Source: Gammaproteobacteria bacterium (GTDB lineage Bacteria; Pseudomonadota; Gammaproteobacteria; Steroidobacterales; Rariloculaceae). From it: a stretch of DNA of 5,279 nt. The notes below the pieces were generated by a model. That model was not told the origin of the DNA. It was given only the letters and a program-made list of their open reading frames with translations, and did no database searches. A program made the translations under genes and the position numbers. The DNA lies in assembly GCA_004357505.1 (NCBI GenBank), contig SMWC01000134.1, positions 1-5,279 on the forward strand, written 5' to 3'. Below, piece after piece: positions 1 through 4,958 of this stretch (position 1 is its first letter; every line of letters starts with the position of its first letter).

Positions 1-955
1 AGATGTCGAACATCGGGTAGTTGGCGTTAAGATTTAACAGGTCGCTGCCCCGATTGTACAAGGCGTTAAATGTCGTTGTCACCGAGGTTGAAACTCCGGC
101 GGCAGCAATCGTCAGATTAAGGGATGTGTTTTCGCTGACGGTGCCGGTGAGTGTCAGATTGGCGCCGGTCGAGCCATCGGCGAGCATCGTACCGGGTGCT
201 GCAATTAGCGTGCCGGATCCCGTCACGCTAGTGCCGGTGACCTGTACGGTGCCCTGAGCCCCGGCGAGGAGATCACCCGTGTTGGTATCGGTCACTATGC
301 AGACCAACTCCAGAGTCTCCGCGACCAGACAGCCGATGTCGTCGGTCGTGCTGAGGTAGCCGAAGGCGAGGTCGTCGATAATGACATCGCCACCGCTTGG
401 GGTAGTCACGAGAATCGATCTGATCGCAGGATCGGCCGCGGTGCGGTTCACGGAATACTGCACGTAGGTCGTCGTCGGCGTTATGAGTGGCGTGATCAAG
501 TTCCCATTCAAATCCCGAATCTCAATAGTGCTGACAACAGTTGAATTTTCCGTTATTACCCAGAACGATAGGGTGCGGGGCTGCGTACCGAAACTCACCA
601 GAGCCGAGGCGCCGTTCAGAATGTGCCAGGCGTTGTCGCCGGAGACGTAGAAAGCCCCGATGCCGCGCGAATTTGCAATGCCAGCAGAAAAGGTGGCCGT
701 GAAGGGCGAGGTTCCGATCGAGAACGGCCCTACCGCGTTAGTTATCTCGCTATTTTCGAAGCTCGTGGTCACATCGGGGCCGTTCGGCGTCACCGCCTGC
801 CCATTCCAGATACCTGCGGGCGACTGATCGGCCACGGGCGGAGTGATAATGCCACCATCACCACCGCCGCCACCGCCGCCACCGCCGCCACCGCATGCGG
901 TCAGGGCTGCGACGGAAACCAGTGCAATGGATGAAAGGCGGGTCAATGTCTTCAT
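1..955 (-). CDS. Secreted beta-rich lipoprotein with poly-Gly linker, 3' end outside window (partial)
   Basis: An open frame runs from the ATG at 953-955 to the left edge without a stop (318 residues, C-terminus missing). Residues 1-20 form a lipoprotein signal peptide (K2, R6, then a hydrophobic stretch) ending in the lipobox L18-T19-A20-C21. Residue +2 is Gly, so outer-membrane sorting by Lol is expected. C21 is followed by 11 glycines (22-32), a flexible tether. Residues 45-205 alternate Thr/Ser/Val/Ile and end in VIIDDLAFGY, a pattern typical of jelly-roll or carbohydrate-binding-like beta-sandwiches. Residues 215-300 look like an Ig-like or bacterial repeat module. There are only two other cysteines (C209, C219), which could pair. 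The start is supported by GGGGAGAG five bases upstream. The gene lies 132 bp downstream of the haem-porin gene on the same strand, with no clear terminator between them, so co-transcription is possible. I do not recognise a named family; a surface-exposed adhesive or binding role is a guess. Confidence 0.85.
   Translation of the reverse strand, partial: MKTLTRLSSIALVSVAALTACGGGGGGGGGGGDGGIITPPVADQSPAGIWNGQAVTPNGPDVTTSFENSEITNAVGPFSIGTSPFTATFSAGIANSRGIGAFYVSGDNAWHILNGASALVSFGTQPRTLSFWVITENSTVVSTIEIRDLNGNLITPLITPTTTYVQYSVNRTAADPAIRSILVTTPSGGDVIIDDLAFGYLSTTDDIGCLVAETLELVCIVTDTNTGDLLAGAQGTVQVTGTSVTGSGTLIAAPGTMLADGSTGANLTLTGTVSENTSLNLTIAAAGVSTSVTTTFNALYNRGSDLLNLNANYPMFDI
861..893 (-). repeat. 9-bp in-frame tandem repeat coding for the poly-Gly tether
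   Basis: On the plus strand the unit CCACCGCCG occurs three times end to end (861-869, 870-878, 879-887), followed by a partial fourth copy to 893. On the coding strand it is GGT/GGC codons for glycines just after lipid-bearing C21. Because the unit is a multiple of three, gain or loss of a copy by replication slippage would change tether length without a frameshift. Confidence 0.9.
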
Positions 956-960
956 TTGGG

Positions 961-968
961 CTCTCCCC
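961..968 (-). promoter_or_regulatory. Shine-Dalgarno site of the lipoprotein gene
   Basis: The coding strand reads GGGGAGAG, then CCCAA, then the ATG. This purine-rich site with a short five-base spacer fixes the start at 955 and supports this frame, which lies opposite several spurious plus-strand open frames. Confidence 0.6.
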
Positions 969-1087
969 ACGATTTGTGACTAGGCGCCGGAATCACCGGG
1001 GCCGATGGATTGTGTTCGTTGTAACAGTTGAGTTCCCATGGGTCCGGGAATGGTTCAATCGATGTCCGTGCAAACGATAACAGCTCA

Positions 1088-2197
1088 TTAAAAGAAAACG
1101 TGAAGCTCGGCGAAGAACTCGTCCCGATTTTGCGGGTCATCTCCCGGCATGCCGTCGTATAGACGCACCCCGATCCGCGGTTGCAGCATCTGCATCGGTG
1201 AGTACTCCCAGACCAGGCTGAAGCGCTCCTGCTCGTCGTCAGCGACAGCGTCGTCAGGATCGAACCTCTCATAGGTCACTTTGAGATTGTGCCCTTTCGT
1301 TAAGCGCCAGTTAGCCTCGAGCAGGCCCACGACCATGTCCAGGTCGCCTGTCGGCGTCTCGTCGGTAATGTAGTCATACTCCGCTAACCAGGTGATCGGC
1401 CCGGTACGGAGTCCGGCGAACACACCGGACATCGTCCGATCACCCAGCGCCGCGTTATCGAAGTTGTAGCTCGCGCCGAGCTGCCAACGAGACGAAATAT
1501 ACGCACCCCTGAAGCTGGTCTGTTGCGTTGAATCTCCTGCCTTACCGTTGGTTACCGCGACCTGCGCGGACCAGGGTCCGAGCTCGAGGCCCACCTCGAC
1601 GCCGTTGTCGGGCCTGAAGAAGTCGATTCCCGTGACTTGGCGGATGAATGCGCTGTCGTCTTCCAGTCGCCAACCGAACGGCAGGAAGAACTGGCCTACC
1701 TTGATGGTGTATTTCCCATTCGCAGGCGTGAGCAACGCATAGGCCTCCCGGTTGAATGCGCCCCCGGGTGCGATCTGCTCATCCAGATAGACACTCAAGA
1801 GTCCGGGGATGACGCGCACGTCGGCATAGACCGTGCCCCTCGAGGTGCCGAACTCCGATCGTGCCTCGATATTCGGGATGTCCACGTAGTCGTAGCCAGC
1901 ACGTAAATCCCCGCCGATCGCGAACCAACGATTGATCTCGCCCGTCCACGCGTCTTCGGCCTGACCGACCAAACGCTGCGCGAGCTCGGTCTGCGCATAG
2001 GCTGTACCGAAAGCATTGCGTTTCCCGCCTCCGGAGGGATTGGTATGACACGTGACGCATTTAAAGCCGCTGCGTACCGACAGATAAGGCTCGGCGGATG
2101 TATTAGATGAAAAAAGGCTCGCACCGAGGAGTAGCGGGACCGCCAGATCTAAGCGTCTGACCGCCCTGTAGGCCCACATTGTCACGCTCGAGCGCAT
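1088..2197 (-). CDS. Outer-membrane beta-barrel (porin-like) with N-terminal single-haem CxxCH motif
   Basis: This 369-residue protein has an Arg-rich n-region, a hydrophobic core at about 18-30 and a TSA/E cleavage site after A35. The mature N-terminus holds C47-V-T-C50-H51, a c-type haem attachment motif, followed by TNPSGGGKRNAFG. From about residue 90 to the end the sequence alternates short amphipathic strands and turns, and closes with HVFF and a terminal Phe, the classic outer-membrane barrel end recognised by BAM. FFLPFGWRLEDD (170-181) followed by the GVEVGLELGPWS region resembles conserved porin-family segments. The layout resembles Cyc2-type cytochrome-porin fusions (iron oxidation), but the motif context differs from Cyc2, so I would not name it so. 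A redox or electron-transfer role at the outer membrane is inferred. The start at 2197 has only a weak GGGGCAG site seven bases upstream. Met7 is an alternative with a shorter signal peptide but no better site. It is divergent from the sigma operon and may be under ECF control. Confidence 0.85.
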   Translation of the reverse strand: MRSSVTMWAYRAVRRLDLAVPLLLGASLFSSNTSAEPYLSVRSGFKCVTCHTNPSGGGKRNAFGTAYAQTELAQRLVGQAEDAWTGEINRWFAIGGDLRAGYDYVDIPNIEARSEFGTSRGTVYADVRVIPGLLSVYLDEQIAPGGAFNREAYALLTPANGKYTIKVGQFFLPFGWRLEDDSAFIRQVTGIDFFRPDNGVEVGLELGPWSAQVAVTNGKAGDSTQQTSFRGAYISSRWQLGASYNFDNAALGDRTMSGVFAGLRTGPITWLAEYDYITDETPTGDLDMVVGLLEANWRLTKGHNLKVTYERFDPDDAVADDEQERFSLVWEYSPMQMLQPRIGVRLYDGMPGDDPQNRDEFFAELHVFF

Positions 2198-2242
2198 CGT
2201 CGATCTGCCCCGTTAGTCGTCGATCGTCCAAAGACGTCGATC
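2198..2242. repeat. Three direct copies of CGTCGATC in the divergent promoter region
   Basis: CGTCGATC occurs at 2198-2205, 2218-2225 and 2235-2242, with start-to-start spacings of 20 and 17 bp. The first two copies also share the preceding T. The first copy abuts the haem-porin start codon, and all three lie in its predicted untranslated leader. They could be binding sites for a regulator, but no bound protein can be named from the sequence. Confidence 0.4.
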
Positions 2243-2260
2243 ATATCGGCTAAAATACAA

Positions 2261-2286
2261 TTCGAATTCACGTAATTCTTAGTTCC
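2261..2286 (-). promoter_or_regulatory. Candidate ECF-sigma promoter for the haem-porin gene
   Basis: The minus strand reads GGAAC (plus 2282-2286), a 16-base spacer, then TCGAA (plus 2261-2265). GGAAC is the widely shared -35 core of ECF/RpoE-type promoters, and a 16-bp spacer is standard for them. The -10 is a looser match. Transcription would start near 2254 and leave a leader of roughly 55-60 bases before the ATG at 2197. The spacer contains the inverted repeat GAATT-N5-AATTC (plus 2264-2278). No GGAAC element is present on the plus strand between 2198 and 2383, so this promoter does not obviously serve the sigma operon. Confidence 0.4.
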
Positions 2287-2362
2287 TCCGACCGAGAGAA
2301 AGGTTCAAACGACACAACTATCTGCGGTCCGTCTTGACTAAAGACCTAGCAGCAACGCTCCC

Positions 2363-2368
2363 GGGAGG
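2363..2368 (+). promoter_or_regulatory. Possible Shine-Dalgarno of the sigma gene at unusually long spacing
   Basis: GGGAGG lies 15 bases upstream of the ATG at 2384, much further than the usual 5-9. It overlaps the perfect palindrome CTCCCGGGAG (2358-2367). No ATG, GTG or TTG start in this frame lies closer to it. It may work poorly, which would keep the sigma factor at a low level, or it may be a chance match. Confidence 0.3.
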
Positions 2369-2383
2369 CTCCAGTCCGCGCCG

Positions 2384-2992
2384 ATGACCGACTTCTCCGC
2401 AAAAAGAAGGCCCCAACACGGTGCCGGCCAGGACAGCATCGATCAGTCTTTGCTAGAGCGGATCGCGGCAGGAGAGCGGCCCGCGCTACATGAGCTTTAT
2501 GTGAACTACTACCAGCGCTTGCTCCGATTTCTGTACCGCATCACCGGTCAACTCGAGCTCGCCCAGGAGGGCATCAACGACGTCATGCTGGTGGTCTGGG
2601 AGAAGGGCCATACCTTCACCGGCCGCTCCACGGTATCGACCTGGATCATGGGGATTGCCTACCGGAAGGGGTTGAAATTACGCGAGAAGTCCAAGCGCTG
2701 GTCTGACCGCTTCAAGGCCGCGGATATTGACGATTGGAATGAACCTTTCCTGCCGTCAGAGAAACCTACTGATGAGGTCATTATGCAGGACCTCCTGGCG
2801 CGGGCGCTGCGGCAATTGTCGCCGGAGCAGCGCGCAGTGGTAGAGCTGACCTATTTTCACGGCTACTCGTATCAGGAGATCAGTGCCATTGCCGGCTGTC
2901 CCGTGAATACCGTCAAGACGCGGATGTTTCATGCCCGCGCCAAGCTGCGGACGTTACTGCCGAAGCTCGGTGCCGATGGGCCGTACAAATGA
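2384..2992 (+). CDS. ECF-type RNA polymerase sigma factor
   Basis: This 202-residue protein has the two-domain sigma layout of the ECF class, with no sigma-1 or sigma-3 region. Sigma-2 spans about residues 24-103. ALHELYVNYYQRLLRFLYRI is region 2.1, and the stretch with INDVMLVVWEKG and STWIMGIAYRKGLKL forms 2.2-2.4, which binds core polymerase and melts the -10. A charged linker (104-135) leads to sigma-4 at about 136-192, with LSPEQRAVVELTYFHGYSYQ, then a helix-turn-helix whose recognition helix is in PVNTVKTRMFHARAKL and contacts the -35. The size is normal for the class, perhaps with a 20-residue N-terminal extension. The stop codon shares ATGA with the start of the anti-sigma gene, so the two are translationally coupled. 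This is the usual arrangement for keeping the pair balanced. The target promoters are unknown; the GGAAC element at 2282-2286 is a candidate. Confidence 0.95.
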   Translation: MTDFSAKRRPQHGAGQDSIDQSLLERIAAGERPALHELYVNYYQRLLRFLYRITGQLELAQEGINDVMLVVWEKGHTFTGRSTVSTWIMGIAYRKGLKLREKSKRWSDRFKAADIDDWNEPFLPSEKPTDEVIMQDLLARALRQLSPEQRAVVELTYFHGYSYQEISAIAGCPVNTVKTRMFHARAKLRTLLPKLGADGPYK

Positions 2993-3675
2993 GCGAACCG
3001 ATGAATCACGAAACAGCGAACGGCGTCCTGCCCTGGTATGCCAACGGCACGCTGGCCGACGACGAGCGCCAACACGTTGAAGATCATGTGCACGCATGCC
3101 TGACATGCCACCTGGAGCTCAAGAAAGAGCACGAGCTGCACGAACTCGTGCGGGCGAGTCCGACGGTGAATTTAGCGCCGGAGGAAGGCTTCGATCGACT
3201 GTCTCGCCGGCTGGATGACGATGCACGAGGAGGGCGGAGCGCTGTTGAGCAGCTCGCAGGGGCCGTCGAACGGCTATGGGGTCCATTGTCGACGCTCTCA
3301 TCCGCAACGCGTTTCTCGATGGCAGCATTGGTGCTGTTGGCCTTCGCCGGCGTGCTGTCATGGCGGACTATCCCACCGCCTGTTGTTCAGGGCGACCCGG
3401 ATTATTTCACGCTAAGCAGCGAGTTCAAGTCTGCGGGAAGTGAGCTGGACATCGTATTCGCCGATCACGTCAGCGAACGGGAGCTCAGAGCGCTCGTGAC
3501 CGAGATCGACGGGTCTATCATTAGTGGACCCACGGCTCTCGGACGTTACCGGATCCGTTTAACTGACGATGCCGTAGACGAGGCACATCTGAGTGATCTG
3601 ATCCGGACACTGAGTCACGACGAGCGGGTGCGCTTTGCAGGTCCGTCATTTGCTGGCGAGGAAACCGCCGAATGA
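2989..3675 (+). CDS. Membrane-anchored zinc-finger anti-sigma factor with periplasmic prodomain-like domain
   Basis: This is a 228-residue protein. The cytoplasmic N-terminus carries the zinc-binding anti-sigma signature H33-x3-C37-x2-C40 (in HVHACLTC) with a helical surround (about 8-55), as in zf-HC2 anti-sigma factors that bury the sigma-2/sigma-4 surfaces. An acidic and charged stretch follows. One membrane helix lies at about 109-125 (FSMAALVLLAFAGVLSW), with R108 on its N-terminal side and the Pro-rich RTIPPP after it, giving an N-in, C-out topology. The periplasmic part (about 132-228) has a beta-alpha-beta pattern, including SELDIVF, a helix from SERELRALV, GPTALGRYRIRL, and a second helix ending LSHDERVRFAGP. 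This resembles the small ferredoxin-like prodomains of subtilases. It overlaps the sigma gene upstream and the protease gene downstream by four bases each. The expected role is to sequester the sigma factor until an envelope signal releases it. The prodomain likeness is my reading, not a search result. Confidence 0.9.
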   Translation: MSEPMNHETANGVLPWYANGTLADDERQHVEDHVHACLTCHLELKKEHELHELVRASPTVNLAPEEGFDRLSRRLDDDARGGRSAVEQLAGAVERLWGPLSTLSSATRFSMAALVLLAFAGVLSWRTIPPPVVQGDPDYFTLSSEFKSAGSELDIVFADHVSERELRALVTEIDGSIISGPTALGRYRIRLTDDAVDEAHLSDLIRTLSHDERVRFAGPSFAGEETAE

Positions 3676-4958
3676 GGCGCGCAAGCTTCATCGCGTCGTT
3701 GGCCATGATCATTGTCGGCTGTGCGGGTACGACCTCAATTCAGGATCAACGCGTGAACTCCCTCCGAACAAGCCGGCAAATCCTGCTCACCGTACACCAG
3801 GATGCCGGAGTTTCCGCCCTCCGATTCACCGGCTCGTCCAGCAAGCGCTACTTGCGCCGCGGGGGCTATCAAGCCGATCCGGCCGTGGAACGCACTTTGA
3901 ATCAACTTGCGAGCGAGCATGGCTTGCGGCGACTCCAAGGCTGGCCGATCCGAAGTCTCGGCGTCTACTGCGAGGTGTTCGAAGTGCCCGAAAGCACGGC
4001 GATCGATACTGTGATCGATCGCCTCTCTGTCGATCCTCGTGTCGACCTAGTTCAGCGAATGCACATCTTCGAGACGCTGGTGAGTCGTTATGACGATCCG
4101 TATGCTGAGATGCAGTTCGCTATTCGTGATCTCGGTGTCGAACAAGCCCACGATCTCGCCACCGGCCGAGGCGTCACCGTCGCGCTGATCGATTCCGGCG
4201 TTGATGTAAACCATCCGGATCTCGAAAACAGGGTCAGCGTCACCCATGATCTGGTGAAATCGCCAAAGGCGCCGAGTCACGGCGAAGTCCATGGTACGGC
4301 CGTTGCGGGCATCATCGCATCGGTCGTCAACAACAGCGAAGGTATCATCGGCATCGCACCGGACGTTGATATCGCTGCACTGCGAGCCTGTTGGCCCGTT
4401 GTCAGCGGCAGCAGCGAATCGCATTGTTCGAGCTTCACGCTGGCTCAGGCGCTCGACGTTGCCATCACGCTCGAGCCGCACATCATCAATCTCAGTCTGG
4501 CCGGTCCATTTGACCCGCTGCTATCCCGACTATTGGATAAGGCTATGCAGCAGGGGGCCGTGGTCGTCGCGGCTTACCCCGAGGGGGATGATCGAAATGC
4601 CGTTTTTCCTGCTTCGCACCCACGTGTCATCGTCGCGCACTCGCCCTCAAGCGCGACAGAGTCGATTTCAGCGTACACGCTGGGCGCACCCGCGACGGAA
4701 ATCCTGACGACGACACCGAACGCTGGCTACGCTTTTCTCTCCGGAAACTCGTTGGCCGCCGCCCACGTTAGCGGAGTTGTCGCGCTACTGATGGAAACGA
4801 ATCCTGAGATCGATGTTGATCACGTGGTGCGTTTGCTGTCGGATACCTCGACTGATTCCGGCAGTCTACCGATGATTCACGCCTGTCATGCGTTGGCGAT
4901 GCTGAGCGGCACCGAGTTTTGTGATGCGCAGAATAGCTACGTTCTCAAGCCTCGCTAG
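3672..4958 (+). CDS. Subtilisin-like (S8 family) serine protease, predicted lipoprotein
   Basis: This is a 428-residue protein. Residues 1-16 plus C17 form a lipoprotein signal (lipobox I14-V15-G16-C17, +2 Ala), so anchoring to the periplasmic face of the outer membrane is expected. Residues 37-135 look like an S8 prodomain, ending in DPRVDLVQ. The catalytic domain (about 148-410) shows D174 in ALIDSGVDVNHPDL, H207 in HGTAVAG and S360 in SGNSLAAAHVSG, with the substrate-strand motif INLSLAG (272-278). Where most subtilases have AAGN, with the oxyanion-hole Asn, this reads VVVAAYPEG, which places Glu304 there. Other cysteines (C240/C252, C405/C417, C100) suggest periplasmic disulfides. The start overlaps the anti-sigma stop (ATGA) and has GAGGA nine bases upstream. 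It is the third gene of the sigma operon, which points to a role in sensing or in processing the anti-sigma factor. It could be a slow protease or a pseudo-enzyme; family membership itself is firm. Confidence 0.93.
   Translation: MRRASFIASLAMIIVGCAGTTSIQDQRVNSLRTSRQILLTVHQDAGVSALRFTGSSSKRYLRRGGYQADPAVERTLNQLASEHGLRRLQGWPIRSLGVYCEVFEVPESTAIDTVIDRLSVDPRVDLVQRMHIFETLVSRYDDPYAEMQFAIRDLGVEQAHDLATGRGVTVALIDSGVDVNHPDLENRVSVTHDLVKSPKAPSHGEVHGTAVAGIIASVVNNSEGIIGIAPDVDIAALRACWPVVSGSSESHCSSFTLAQALDVAITLEPHIINLSLAGPFDPLLSRLLDKAMQQGAVVVAAYPEGDDRNAVFPASHPRVIVAHSPSSATESISAYTLGAPATEILTTTPNAGYAFLSGNSLAAAHVSGVVALLMETNPEIDVDHVVRLLSDTSTDSGSLPMIHACHALAMLSGTEFCDAQNSYVLKPR

Noticed and set aside
623..934. Plus-strand open frame opposite the lipoprotein gene
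   Set aside because: It has no ribosome site or domain pattern, its Ala/Thr run (TAATAATAA style) is the reverse of the Gly repeat, and the minus-strand frame has a clear lipobox and start signal.
1031..1036. GGAACT on the minus strand between the haem-porin and lipoprotein genes, a possible second ECF -35 element
   Set aside because: At a 15-17 base spacer there is no TCGAA, TCNAA or CGTC-like -10, so it is probably a chance match.
1033..1050. TTCCC/GGGAA stem with the CCCATGGG palindrome downstream of the haem-porin stop, a possible terminator
   Set aside because: The stem is only five base pairs with an eight-base loop and no T run follows on the minus strand.
952..1272. Open frame of 106 codons on the minus strand overlapping the haem-porin C-terminus and the intergenic gap
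   Set aside because: It is a different frame from both real genes, Ser/Arg-rich with no domain pattern, and runs antiparallel to nothing needing it; it is a shadow of the haem-porin coding sequence.
2240..2261. Sigma-70-like -10 hexamers TATGAT (minus, 2240-2245) and TACAAT (plus, 2256-2261) in the divergent region
   Set aside because: Neither has a recognisable TTGACA-like -35 at 16-18 bases. AT-rich hexamers are expected in a spacer of this kind.
2334..2339. TTGACT as a -35 box for the sigma operon
   Set aside because: The sequence 16-18 bases downstream is GC-rich with no -10 match.
3001..3003. Met5 as an alternative start of the anti-sigma factor
   Set aside because: It has no better ribosome site, and the ATGA overlap with the sigma stop at 2989 is the usual coupled arrangement, repeated at the next junction.
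4047..4481. Minus-strand open frame of 144 codons inside the protease gene
   Set aside because: The plus-strand frame carries the subtilase Asp and His motifs across the same bases; the minus frame shows no domain pattern or start signal.
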